Below, one piece after another: positions 24,426-36,237 of a stretch of 64,000 nucleotides of DNA. How positions within the stretch are numbered: position 1 is the first letter of the stretch; the number at the start of each line of letters is the position of its first letter. Source of the DNA: Geosiphon pyriformis (taxonomy: Eukaryota > Glomeromycota > Glomeromycetes > Archaeosporales > Geosiphonaceae); NCBI GenBank assembly GCA_016748015.1, contig JAAOMT010000071.1, forward strand, positions 83,030-147,029, given 5' to 3'. The translations under genes and the position numbers were made by a program. The notes beneath the pieces are model-generated. The model did not search any database and was not told where the DNA came from. It saw nothing but the letters and a program-made list of their open reading frames with translations.

Positions 24426-24464
24426 NNNNNNNNNNNNNNNNNNNNCCCCCCCCCCCCCCCCCCC
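24426..24464. other. Assembly gap (20 N) followed by 19-bp C run
   Basis: Twenty N at 24426-24445, then an uninterrupted C run at 24446-24464 that is out of keeping with the local base composition. The C run is most likely a sequencing or assembly artefact at the contig end. Confidence 0.95.
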
Positions 24465-24594
24465 GAGATGAATGAATAGGGATAAGTTGCTTTCCAGTTG
24501 CCTTGAAATGAATCCAAAGGGTGAGTAGTAAAATAAAGAATTGATATAATTTTTTGAAAGGTAATTTATTTTACCTGCTTAACTGAAAAGTGGT

Positions 24595-24762
24595 ATGTTT
24601 CTTGAGGCCTTCTTTAACGTACTCGATAAATATAGGAGAATTAATCTTACACTGAATGTCCCTACTGGATATTCTGAACGCAAATTGTCGGAAGAAAAAA
24701 TGAGCTGTAGTCAGTTCATTAAAGATCTTTTCAAAATTATTGGTCATTTTCTAAGATATTAA
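24595..24762 (+). CDS. Coding exon, unidentified protein
   Basis: Frame of 55 residues: MFLEAFFNVLDKYRRINLTL, NVPTGYSERKLSEEKMSCSQ, FIKDLFKIIGHFLRY. It is preceded by an acceptor-like AACTGAAAAG, so it may begin at 24591 within an exon. Protein-like composition. Probably part of the gene interrupted by the gap, together with the stretches at 25074-25392. Confidence 0.4.
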   Translation: MFLEAFFNVLDKYRRINLTLNVPTGYSERKLSEEKMSCSQFIKDLFKIIGHFLRY

Positions 24763-25073
24763 AGCAAAATGCAGATTAATATAGCAACTCCTGAAAAGAA
24801 TATTTCATTTGTCTATGAATGCCTTTGATGGAAGATGAGAGGTAAGTGGATATATCAAATTCAAAACTGCTTTCATGTGTGTGGGATGACGATTCGCTTT
24901 TTGCCGTATATTAAGATATATGATTTAAGTTTTGCTGTCTTTTAAAAATTAATTATGAATTTAATGAAATCGAAAAAAAAGGAACCAAGATTATTAAATT
25001 ATTTATTTAAAGCACTTACATTCCAGACGTGTAGACCTTGTTGGACCACACCTACAATTCATCTTTCAAGGAA

Positions 25074-25392
25074 GATAAACGACGATTGATTGCTTTCAAG
25101 CGAAAGCCTGATGATTCATCTGGAAAACCATACATAATTCTCTCAAATCTCTCATCGATTAAAGCTCAAGTTCAACGTTTTTTGGTTTCCTAGCTATGCT
25201 CAAAAAAAATCGAAACGAATATATGCTGCTATAAAAGTGAAGCTCTTTAATTATCGTATTCATTTACTATCGTTGGGCTTAAAATTTTCTTCTGCGCTAA
25301 AAAATCCTGAAGCGTATCACCAGAGTGGAAGTTTTCAGAGTAATGTCATAATCAATATAGAAAGCTTAATTTATCTAAGAGTCACGTTTTAA
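25074..25392 (+). CDS. Two further coding stretches, unidentified protein
   Basis: 25074-25193 reads DKRRLIAFKRKPDDSSGKPY then IILSNLSSIKAQVQRFLVS, stop. 25213-25392 reads KRIYAAIKVKLFNYRIHLLS then LGLKFSSALKNPEAYHQSGS and ends at TAA. Both look like real protein in a region with otherwise poor frames. Splice junctions were not established, and neither starts with a convincing ATG. They may be exons of the same gene as 24595-24762 or decayed remains. Confidence 0.3.
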
Positions 25393-26100
25393 ACTTGTGA
25401 AGATTTAAGATTTAGATGGGCGGGATTTCTGTCATCAAAATCGTCATCAGTACATTAAGATTTTCAACATCAAATATATTTAAACCGGAATGTTTCAATT
25501 CAAAGAGTATATTTCCGCTCTCATAAAAACCGAACTTTTCTTAATTCACAAATGTGAAATAATTTTCTGACATAAGATAGTGATGGAATATTTAGTATAC
25601 CTCATTTCTTCATAAGTATAATGGCTATCTACGGAATTTGTTATACCAATTTCTTAAAGGTAAACGCCATGCTGCAATTATTATTTTTTGTCGAAATATT
25701 TTGAAATAGCTTCTGGAATTAAGAGGCAATATTTTTCTTCTTTAAAATAGGAGGATCTGGCAAGGATAATTGGAGAAAGATAATCCTGAGCCAAGAGTTT
25801 TTCGGCCAAAGTATTTCATAAGATTTTACACAAAAAATTGATATATGTGACCCTAGCCTTTACACTAATTAGCCCTTTTCAAAAAAAAAATTATATCCTT
25901 TCTTGGAACTACCCTTTTTATTAAAATGAGAATCCATTAGTAAAATTTTGATCGAATACATTTGGCGAATTACAATTGCAGCATTTGATGAACTGAATAA
26001 TTAAGGAAATCGTGACAAGTTATAATAAAATTTTCATTATTTTTGATTCTTTGATCTTAAATCGTTAATAACAACATTTTGAATTGAAAAAACAGAAGTA

Positions 26101-26685
26101 CAGTCCTGGCTGAAAGTAATGGCGGCAACACCATTAGCGTTACCTCTTTGCAGAAAAGGCCGACGCATAAATGCTATTTTTGGTTACCTCTGATGTCATT
26201 CAACCTCTCATCTATTCCTGACGCCACTAATTTTTTCACACCCTAACCCCGTAAAATCAAACGGAGAAGTCGTAAAGTACTTTTGAAGTAATGGTCACTG
26301 CAATGCAATCGAAATCGCCAAACTAACTGGTATTCCCCTTCGTTCCTGTCAACATTACGTCGCAAAAATGGTCAACGTTGCCAGATCATTTCATTATGAC
26401 AGTCGAAATCAAAGCGCTTAAAGAAATGCATCCAGGGTTCGAAATCGGCAAATAAACTGTCCGGGACAAGATCTCAAGGCTTGGGTACATTGCTATTCTG
26501 TCCTTCACTCCAATTAAGACATCCATGTTTTTTTCTGCTGTCATCATGATATATCCCAGAACTCAACCCTGTTGATATTAATTTTTACACATAGCATTGG
26601 TATAAAGGTATCTCGAATAAAAAATCTTCTAGGTTTGTATTTAAAATCCAAACACAAAGACAGCCATTACTTTCCATCAGGACTG
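26101..26685 (+). mobile_element. Tc1/mariner deletion derivative (non-autonomous, 585 bp)
   Basis: Flanked by TA at 26099-26100 and 26686-26687. The terminal inverted repeats are CAGTCCTGGCTGAAAGTAAT (left) and CAGTCCTGATGGAAAGTAAT (right, reverse complement). Inside, near 26262-26390, is a damaged transposase N-terminus (NGEVVKYF, stop, IEIAKLTGIPLRSCQHYVAK) homologous to the start of the element at 63814. Near 26555-26590 is the C-terminal motif PELNPVD, the counterpart of SPDLNPIE. The whole catalytic middle is missing. Thus it is an internally deleted copy that could only be moved by a relative. Confidence 0.8.
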
Positions 26686-26975
26686 TATATTTCCCACTTT
26701 TTTAAAACGAATGATTGAAATAGCTTATTTATTTGGGTTTGAAAGAACTTAATTATAAAAGTATTTGTGTTTTCGGAAATTAAAAGATAGCGAAAATTTT
26801 GAAACTTATCATGAATTAATTTTAAGAAAAATATTTAACTCAGAACAATAATAAGTCCATGTATTTGAGATCCAAGTTGAACGATAATTATAAGCATGAG
26901 GGTTAGAATAAAATGGTGGGAAACCAAAAATTCAGCTATTGCTTTAAAAATTTAAATTTAAATTTGATTAACCAA

Positions 26976-28142
26976 TTAAATTTTTCTTGACTGTTTATGA
27001 GAAACATTTCTTCGTGATAAACTGCTATTTCGGACAGGAATTTTGATTCCTTGACCAGCGAACCATCGAGTGAGTGCTGTCGTCTCTGCGTATTTACAAG
27101 ATTGAATGAATAGATGATTAATTCAAATAAAGTACTATTTTTCATGAGACTTACCAATCATTCCTGGGAATATTTTCGCGGGATAGACCTCAAAATTTTG
27201 AGAATATGCTATTGTCAAAACATCACTAGACTTGTCTCCATTGTTGATGACTTTGCGACGATTATCTGTCATTGGAGGAAAGTTTACAATCCTGCCGATT
27301 GTATCCGATCCCAAAGAAACGATTGATTCTCAATTCTAGATTGGGTCATCCTCAAATTTAAAAAGATAAAATCAGACTTGAACATTACTTACATACCTAT
27401 ATCTATTAGACTGAAGAAAAGCTTGAAAATTCCATCGGTTCGTATACTTAAATCTGAAAATATGAAAAATATACCCTGCAACCCTAAAAGATCATACAAT
27501 AAGTATGGTGATGCAACCTTGGTTCCGATTAAGTTATTAGTTATGAGTTGATCTGGATCAACGGGAGTCGAAACAGGGTGAGGATGACCTACAACCATAG
27601 GTTGCTCAAATACATCGGCTTTCCAGAGGGCAACATGAACCACAAAAAATGAATAATTTAATTTGCTACATAAATCAAAAAAATTTTCAATCACAATAAT
27701 TTTAAAAAAGAAAATTCAAAATTTTTTGAACCACCTTGGGGTGATAAGCTCTCCTTGATGATTTTTAACCACGAGCTTTACGATTGGTGCTGGTGAGATT
27801 GTTCTGCGATCCTATAAATTTTTGAATTAAAATTACCGAATAAATAATAGTTGCTTACTATTCAATATGAAATTACCTTATCTCCAAAGCCACACATACG
27901 AGCACGAAAAGGCTGTTGCACAACTTCCAATTCATAAAGCCATGTTTCAGGATTTCTAGCAGCAAAAAAGGGATCAAGTTCACCAATGTGAACCAAGTCA
28001 AAATTAATAAAAGGAAAGAGAATAGTCGCATTCATTTAAAACAACTTGAAAGTTTTCATTACCCCGATTGTGTAAATGCAAGATTGGTAGCCAGGGTTGA
28101 AGAATCAGCGTAGTGATTTAGTTGATCGAATGTTGATTCCAT
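26976..28142 (-). CDS. Velvet-domain transcriptional regulator
   Basis: Six exons on the minus strand: 28142-28063, 27955-27877, 27811-27735, 27665-27397, 27328-27155 and 27085-26976. All are GT..AG and in phase, giving 262 residues, with a TAA stop. The protein is nearly all velvet domain: YELEVVQQPFRARMCGFGDK and DRRTISPAPIVKLVV (about residues 32-70), HVALWKADVFEQP, GIFFIFSDLSIRTDGIFKLF (about 150-170), and the closing NFEVYPAKIFPGMI and ALTRWFAGQGIKIPVR. Velvet proteins are nuclear, fungal-specific DNA-binding regulators with a Rel-like fold that act as homo- or heterodimers in development and secondary metabolism. The short 30-residue N-terminus and basic C-tail match the small single-domain VelB/VosA/VelC-like members, which cannot be told apart here. 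The in-phase exons and intact motifs argue for a functional gene. Confidence 0.9.
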
Positions 28143-28420
28143 AACAAAACTAGGCTTTGAGGTAACAATGCGCTATCCTTCTTCTATTATCGTTTCGGTT
28201 TTCTTCTCGAAATTCAGCCTCAGAAAAAGAATCAGGGTTCTATAGAGGGGATTCAATGAAGAAAGCTGTACATTTTATATTGGAATTAAAAGATTGAATG
28301 AAGAGGTTTCGGAGAATTGTGAGCATATAAGAAATTAGCCGGTTTTCGGCTTTCACTGCCAACAAAGAAATTTTTTACTAAAAAGAGACTAAGTTATAGG
28401 TAAAGCAAAGAATACATATA
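28143..28420. other. Upstream region of the velvet gene
   Basis: Between the velvet start codon and the next coding-like stretch on the same strand. No specific site recognised. Confidence 0.4.
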
Positions 28421-28950
28421 TCACTGTCTTTCCCCAAGCTTTAAAAATATTACAATTGATAAATTATCAGATTGAATGTGGATGAAGAGAATGTTTTGAC
28501 ATGACACAAATTTTGATACGGTTAAACTTTTTCCGATTGAATTACTGTTTTTTTTTAATTTTTTAATTTTGTAAAAACATACGATATCAATCGACTCTTC
28601 TGGCTTGAAATAAAACATAGCCTTTTCGGTCACACGAAAATTTCCCCATGGAAACTTGGTATGACCGAATCAAATGTTTTGTGCTTTTTGCATTCGTGAA
28701 AATCTTTGACACACATTCATTTATAAAATATAGGTTAATCACGTTGAAGTTATGGATAACATTCATATGGGTAGCCTTTTCAAGAAGTAGATTGGTTACA
28801 AAAGGAATGGTAAATTGAGATAATATATCAGGACTAAAAATATGAAAAAACAAATTAATATTATTCAGCATAGAGAAAATTGTGGGTGCCACACTTATTT
28901 GAGACTTTAAAAAGTCTTCTATAAAAAGGATTAAAGCGTCAAGTTCTGAA
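28421..28950 (-). CDS. Probable exons of an unidentified minus-strand gene
   Basis: Several minus-strand segments look coding: ELDALILFIEDFLKSQIS (about 28947-28894), FPWGNFRVTEKAMFYFKPEE with SIDI ending at a strong GTATGT donor (about 28653-28583), and SNSIGKSLTVSKFVSCQNIL with FIHIQSDNLSIVIF (about 28535-28430). The frame of 101 codons at 28892-28587 overlaps these in another phase. A consistent splice model was not found. This may be a real gene lying head to tail with velvet, or a pseudogene. Confidence 0.3.
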
Positions 28951-30052
28951 AGAGAAATAGGTTTGGTTGATCAAATTCTTATTTCAATACTTGAGACATT
29001 ATCCCTTGTATCATTGAATAAATAAACGAATCAAAGTTTTCCCAGAAACAATGATCAATTGTCTTTAATCTTGCCTTGATGCACTCTTTGCATTATAAGA
29101 CACCTTTTTAAGATTACAACCTGACTGAAAACATTATCAATTGTATTTCTCGACTTTAGGCTATAAATTGTTGTTAACTTATGAGAAAAATATTTTATAG
29201 ATGATTTCTCTTTGAAATTTGACTTTATCAAATTATTGTAATAATTGCATTCGCATTCGCCTCTGCATTCTTGATCTCTTGCACAGCAATATAATTTCCA
29301 GGTAAAAATAAAATAGGTTTGATTTGTTTAATTAGTCTGGTGAACAAATATGCATTTAAATTTAGCAATTTTAAAGCCATAAAAACTTTTTAAAAGTTTC
29401 TTTCAAAATAATTTTTGGATGAAAAGGTGCGAATCATTTTTCGCTCTAACAAAGATCGAGATCGGTAGGTAAAAGGTTGGAATTCAATTTTAGCTGATTC
29501 AGTTAAAGAATTTAAATGATTTGTCATTATTCAAAATTTCAAGTGGGATTTTTTGTACAACTATTTTGTGATACTTAAAAGAAAAATTCCATAATTATTT
29601 TTGTCATTTTAATGCAAGGTTGAACCAATGAATTTTGTAATAAAGCATCCAACTTTTGTGAAAGGTAACCTCGGAAAAGGTGGTAGAATAAATTTAACCT
29701 TTTTCTTTTAGTAAATCATCACCCTCAATATATTACCTAAACAATCGATGGATTATATTATGATAGGCTTTTCTATTTAATTGATTTCCTTTTTTTATCT
29801 GGATTTTTTTGGGAGATTGATGTAATTTGTTTAATCTTAAAATCTGAATCTAGTTTATTATAAGGTTCAAAAATTATAATAAACTATTTTAAATCAAAAG
29901 ATAAATAAAACAAAGAAATATCAAGTGATCAAAAGTATACAAATTACCAAAATTGATTTATTTTAAAGAAAACAAACAAATTTAGGTTTAAACTATTAGA
30001 AGCATGTTTATTATGTTTTTAAACTTTTTCAGCTATTATTGGTTGTAAAAAA
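28951..30052. other. Intergenic region
   Basis: No convincing exon on either strand. Confidence 0.4.
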
Positions 30053-30391
30053 TCATTTAAATAACAATCTTATCATGATTACTATTAAGTTTAAAAATGC
30101 AATCTATAAATGCAAAAAAAAAAAAATTTTAGAATTTTTCCAATCGTATGAAATTGGACATCATTTCCCATTATTGATAGGTCAACAAAACAATCACCTT
30201 AAGAGCATTCTCAATTTCAAATTCAATATCAATCTTTGAGCTGGTTACGTATTCAATTGAAACTTCCTGAGGTTGATGAACGTTAACACCACATTTTAAA
30301 TCACTAGTTGGGTTACTTATAAGTTCCAATCCCCTTTTCCACATTACTTTCACCTGGAGTCATACGAATTGGCGGACGGACCATATGGCAT
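30053..30391 (-). CDS. Small three-exon protein with C-terminal membrane segment (64 aa)
   Basis: Exons 30391-30354, 30303-30198 and 30103-30053 join in phase with GT..AG introns of 50 and 94 nt, giving 64 residues. It starts MPYGPSANSYDS, continues with a soluble middle (VNVHQPQEVSIEYVTSSKID then IEFEIENALK) and ends in a hydrophobic helix, IAFLNLIVIMIRLLFK. The hydrophobic end suggests a tail-anchored small protein. The last exon is AT-rich and might be a chance extension. A competing frame in the first intron (RPPIRMTPGESNVEKGIGTY) leaves open another splice model. Function unknown. Confidence 0.4.
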
Positions 30392-30527
30392 TGCCAATGA
30401 AAAAGATCACGAAATCAATATTAATTTCATTATTGAGAGTGGATTAAAAGAAATTCTGTAAGAGAAATATCTCAATTCATTTGTTTGTAGAAAATGAATT
30501 TTGATGGTGAAAAAGAATTAATAAAAA

Positions 30528-30656
30528 AACTTTTTTTTTATATTTTTTTATATTTTTTAATATTTTTTATATTTTTTATATTTTTTATATTTTTTTATAT
30601 TTTTTTATATTTTTATATTTTTTATATTTTTTTATATTTTTTTATATTTTACAAAA
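30528..30656 (+). repeat. (TATTTTTT)n low-complexity repeat
   Basis: About a dozen TATATTTTTT-type units. The 66-codon Phe/Ile/Tyr frame across it is an artefact. Confidence 0.85.
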
Positions 30657-32626
30657 ATTTTTTAATTAAAAAAGGTTTTAACAGTCATATTTAGAAGATT
30701 TGAAACAATTCAAAGCATGAAAACGTATTTTTTTCAAAAGTCCGAACTAAATAATCGAGGCATATAGGAAAATCTTAAAACTGCTCTAAGACAACGAAAT
30801 TTAAACAAAGACCCTCTCAAAAATTATTAGGAATTAAAGAAACTAAATTGAAAATATTTAAAAATTAATGAAGGGGTTCACCAGTGGAATTAATAATGAG
30901 CCTCCTAAAAAGAGTGGTTTTACAAATTGGAAATAAAATTTGAAAAAAGAATATAAATAACTTGTGTTTTTTACAAGGTAAATACATATTTACCCAGAGG
31001 TAATCAATTTATTTAAATGCAAATATCATACTTTTGATTGGGAATAGACAATTCCCAAAGTGCCTTTACTTCCAAATCAGCATAATTTTTAGGTTTTATT
31101 TTAATCTTAAATTATAATTTTAGGCTCCGGCTGAATTCTGAATACAAAAGTGATTATCACATCAAATAGCGTTATTTTAAGGACAAGAGATTTTCACAAA
31201 ACTAGTGATTTTTATTTTTAAAATCACTTTATTCTTTCTGTAATACTATAACCCAATATTTTTTTATTCTTTTTCTCTCTCATAATAATGTTATCTAGAA
31301 TACAGGTTTCAGGTTTTTCGGGAAAAAGGACGAACAATTACGTTGTGCAATATATTTTTTAATATTGAACCTAAATATAAATTTAACTATATCTGGGATT
31401 TCCAGAATTCGGCGGAGTTAAGGTTTGGGAAATTTCCTTGTGTTTGTTGGTTTTTGGGAAGAAAAGTAAAAGAACTCCATGGGGTATAACTTTTTTTTAA
31501 AAAGATATTTCCAGAAGTTTAAGTCATTTATTTATTTCCAATGTGATTGTTTAAAGTTCATACTAATTTTCTAAAACTATGAGCTTTTTGAAGCTTAAAA
31601 AAAACAAGCCGATTTTAAACACAAAGAATGTTTTAACTTCAAATTGATTAGAAGTTTTTGATGTTCATTCAAGAGAAATTAATTTAGTATATATAATATC
31701 TCCCTGATTGTTATTTACCACCCCTTACTACCACGCCACTGCTTTCCCTAAAAGAAAAATACAAGGACCGGGAATAATATATCTGGTAATGTTTTTCCTT
31801 TTAATAGAAATTCAACGGAAGGAATTCCCATTTAATAGATTTTAATAATGTACAAATTAATTACGTAAGGACTGCTATGATAAAAAATTATTTTTATTCG
31901 TTTCACTTTTAATCTAAATGTTGCTGTCTACAGGGATCATGTACATTTTCAAAAAAGGATATTTATAGTATTTCTCATTGCAGATACTAAAAAAATGTAA
32001 AAGATCAAAGGTTTAAATTTATGGCGACTTATTTAATCACGTTCCTTGGATTATACCAAAAAATTTAATCCTATTCGAGTCTCATTTTGAAAAAAGGTCC
32101 TATAAAGAAAATTAAATAAGCCAAAACAAATTTTGGTTTTAAATTAACTTTACCAAATGTCGTGAGAAAATTTTGTGTTAATAATAATTCAGAAACTTTG
32201 ATTTAATTAATGCATTAATTTTTTTCTAGTTGAAAGCTATAGTTTCAAGACTTTTCTCTTTGAAAATAAATTATTAAAGAAACATAAAATTGGGTTTGCA
32301 AGTTTTTGAACTGAATTTTTTTTTATGCATTTTAATCATCAAGCTTCAAAGAGTTTTGTTCAAGAAATACACCCAATTCATAATTTGTTTCATTTAAGAG
32401 AAGGCTAAATTTATTATGATGGGCTAAGAAGCTTTGGATTCAATTTTTTCAACTCCTTGGCGTTTGGTAAATTATTTCGGCAATATATTCGGTTTTAATC
32501 AAACGCTAAATCAGGAAAAAATTCTAAAGGTTTTTAACTATAAAACCTGCTTCCCTTGCTCGTTTCCTAATGCAGAGAGAATTCACAAAAACAAAATATG
32601 ATTTCAATAAATCTCTCAATCCAAAA
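30657..32626. other. Intergenic region
   Basis: No convincing feature on either strand. A minus-strand frame at 32524-32718 is the shadow of the plus-strand ORF at 32627. Confidence 0.4.
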
Positions 32627-33097
32627 ATGGTTCGTCTAATCCATTTCAATATTATTATTGTTGTTTTGCTATCTCTCGCCTTTACCCTTTCTCTATCTGT
32701 TTGAACTACGGAACCCATCGGTTATTGCTCCTCCATCAATATAGCAAGTCCTGATCACGAAAATTTAACTCCTCAAAATACAGACTCTAAAATCCAAGAT
32801 TCCCAGCCACAACCCGATCAATCCTTAGAAGCTGATCAGAATAAAATTGGAGAATTATACCCAATCAAACGTAAAATTGCTAGGGTCCGTAAATTCAAGC
32901 ATTATCGCAGTTTAGAAAAATATCGTCGCTATTATTGCAGAGTTGGTAATTGTTCTGCTAGACAGGGGGTAGCCGCGATTGGGGACGGTCCTTATTTACA
33001 GGAAGCCGATTTAGATGTCAAAGATGCTCAAGAACCTGATAATAGTGGAACTGAACCAGTTTTTGCCTATGACGTCAGCTATGATGATAGAGGGTGA
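32627..33097 (+). pseudogene. Putative secreted protein ORF with one in-frame TGA
   Basis: From ATG 32627 one frame runs 157 codons to 33097 with a single TGA at 32702. Before it is a clear signal peptide (MVRLIHFNIIIVVLLSLAFT). After it is a hydrophilic protein: SPDHENLTPQNTDSKIQDSQ, then a basic block KIARVRKFKHYRSLEKYRRY, a CRVGNC Cys pair and an acidic tail (EADLDVKDAQEPDNSGTEP). The final GGGTGA may instead be a GTGAGA donor, with the gene continuing near 33420 (ATTTAG acceptor). Either a recently broken gene or a sequence error at the TGA. Family unknown. Confidence 0.5.
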
Positions 33098-34000
33098 GAT
33101 AGTTGAGCTTCATTTTTTCCTTCAACTTGAAAAATTAAACAAAGATAATTTTTGAACCAATATTTCTATGCAAGAAAATTTAATTAACTGTAGAGAGGAT
33201 GAAAAAATATTATTGATACATCTGTTGTAAGTATGAAAACATGAGCTTGACCCAGGTGAAACTAATCTTGAATTTTCGGCGTGAAAGGATAATAATTTTC
33301 ATTATTCAAAAACGTTTGTCTTTATTTCTGGTCAAATTGAGAAAAGTCTTTTTATCATTCTCTTGTGAAAGATTTGTTCTATAAATTAGGTATGGATATT
33401 TCTCATAATTAAAATTTAGGTCCCAGCGGTTGTGTCGACATTTTTTTGGTCAAGTCTTATACTGCAGTTGGGATATGAATGAACAATCATATATGCAGGA
33501 TTTTCTCCTCCGTTATTTTTGCTTATTCCATTACTTTTGGAAAAAAAATTGCAATGGACTCACCTCATTTTCATGAATTTCAACTTTTTTATTGCTCATC
33601 TGGGATCAAGAAATTAATGGAATTTAGTCATTTCGAGTGTTACTCTCTGATCATTTTTGAATAAGAATATGATTGGGCGAGAGAGACTTCTGTTGTAATT
33701 AATCATTGGGATTGCGTTTTTCAAAAAAAGGTTTATTTCTTTGTTTTCCGGAACGGGGTCATCCGAAATATGACGATTTATTTGCTGAAACCAATACAAA
33801 ATCTTAGGACTAAGAAATTCAAATAAAACAATTTAACATGGAAAATTTTGTTTAAATTTTCAGAACGATACGGAAATCCTCGTTAATATTTGTCCTCAAG
33901 ACTATATTTTCTCATTTGTTTACTTTGGATCTTTTGATATATGTTTTTTTCTGTTTCTCGTAAATTTTCTCATGTTTCCCCGGCTAATTTTGTGTTTATC
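33098..34000. other. Possible downstream exon region
   Basis: An acceptor-like AAAATTTAG near 33411-33419 is followed by two overlapping protein-like frames (SQRLCRHFFGQVLYCSWDMN in phase with the upstream donor; a hydrophobic one in another phase). Not enough to call an exon. Confidence 0.3.
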
Positions 34001-34499
34001 TAAATAATATTTATTTTGAAGTTTCACCATATGATATTTCCAAATAAGCTGATTGGTTTTTTTATGCCACATTTAAAACACTTGTGAATGGTATAAGTTA
34101 ATAATTAAGACTGTGCTTATAATTAAAAATGTGCGTAAGTAACAATTTATTTTGCAAAAAAATATTTTGAAATTGAAATTGAAAATAATATTAAATTTGT
34201 TGAAAATCTTTAAAACTTTAAAAATCTTATGTTTAATCTTTTTATTTATTTCTGTATTATTTTTATTATTATATGGTTTATAAAGTTGTTTGTTTTTTTT
34301 ACAAATCTGTACTTTATTTATTTTAAATATTTACCAAAATTTAACTTTGTATTATTTTTAAATTATTTTATTAATTTATAATAAAAAAGACTTAAAGTAA
34401 ATACAAATAAGATATTTATAATTAATCATTTTATTGAAATTTGTACAAAATAAAATAAAAATTAATATTTATATTGTTATATTTAATATTTTTAATTAG

Positions 34500-34531
<32 letters not shown>

Positions 34532-36237
34532 GTTAAATAATTACTTTTTCTCTTTTGTATTTTCATAACCACAGCTAAACCAAAAAATTATGAAGAAACA
34601 CATTTTTTTATAGTTTCTAATAATTTTAATACTTAAAAAGTTTTCTTAAAAATAAAAACAACCAAATAACATTTATCTAAAACACTTCTTTTAAGTATAT
34701 TAAGCACAAAACAGTTTTTTTGGTCTTGAAAAAAGTTTTTTTTATTAAAGTCTCTTTTAAACAATTAACTAAAACTAGTTTTAGTGTAGTTATTATCATT
34801 ATAAAGAAGTTTAAAATTTTTAATAGCAAACTGGAAATTAAGCTATTTTTTTACAATATTTCTTTAAAATTATTGTTATTAATTTTTTTAAATATTTGAA
34901 ATGTTATTTTTTTTAATATTTTTTAAAACTACTTTTAATTTAAAGCCTGTTTTTTGTAAAAAAAAACAAACCATTGGTTTTTTTTGATATTTTTGGTGTT
35001 TACATTAGTTTTGTTACAACTATATTAATTATAGTATTTAATTTAAATTTGACTGTAAATAATAATTTTTTTTCTATTTAGTTAATAACAATAACAATAT
35101 ATTTATCAAAGCAAATTCTGATTAACATAGTTAAATTGTTTAATATATTAAATTTTGATTGATTTTTACTAAATTTAAAAGCAAAACAAATTATATTTTT
35201 ACATATAATTTTTTTTAATTAATTTATTAAATTACTTGATTTTAAGAATTGAGTTAATTAAATAAAAATTAAAATACTTCTTTTAGTTTTTTGTAAATAT
35301 TATTATTTTAATAGTATTTAAAAAACATTAAATAAATAATCTGTATTTTAATATTTGATAAAATTGTTAAGATTAAATTGGATATTAAGACAGTGTTTTA
35401 ATTTTTACATGATTTTTTTGGTTTAAAACTAATTATTAAAACTAACAATAGATTTTTTTTGTATAAAATTTATATTTTAATTTTTTTAAATACTATTTTT
35501 TAAATTGTATTTGCTAACTTTTTTTTTTATTATTTTTAAAATTGTAAATTTTCTATAATATTTAATTTTGCTATTATAACTTTATATAATGTTTTATTAA
35601 ATGTTTTTTTAATAAAATAAAAAAGTTTTAACTGTTTTTGAAAAAATTTTAAGTATTAAGCTAAAGTTTTTTAATTTGTTATAATATATTATTGTGTATT
35701 TTAAATTTTTTAATTTTTTAAAACTAGTTTTACTTATTGGTTAGTTTTAATAATTAAAATTAAATTAATTAATTTTTTTTAATTTGAAATTTTTACTTTA
35801 ATTTTTTTAATTAATAATTTATTTTAGTTTAATTTTTAGTTTCTTAATATTAATTATTATTATTAATTTGCAATTGTTATTTATGTTTAAAAAAGTTTAT
35901 AATAAAACAATTATTATAATTAGTTTTTATATAAGAATTATATTTTTTTTAATAATTTTATTAAAAGTATATAAATTTAAGATTAAAAAATTGGTTTTTT
36001 AGTAAATTTAATTGCTTTTTTTATAATTATTAAAATAAATTTTGTTATAAATATTGAAAATTATTTTGTTTTTTAAAAACTTAAATCAAATTTATTGCTA
36101 ATTTAGTTATTATTATACTTAAAAATTCTAATTAATTTAAAATTAATATAAAACTTAAATTTTAAATTATTAATTATTTATTATAAAAAAATTTATTATA
36201 TATATATTAAGTATTTTATTAATTAAAAAATTAATAT
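34001..36237. other. AT-rich block
   Basis: About 88% A+T by eye. It contains an (ATT)n run at about 34505-34533. No reading frame or motif could be recovered. Probably a decayed retroelement. Confidence 0.4.

Noticed and set aside
24446-24464. C run as a biological G-quadruplex
   Set aside because: It abuts the N gap and looks like an assembly artefact.
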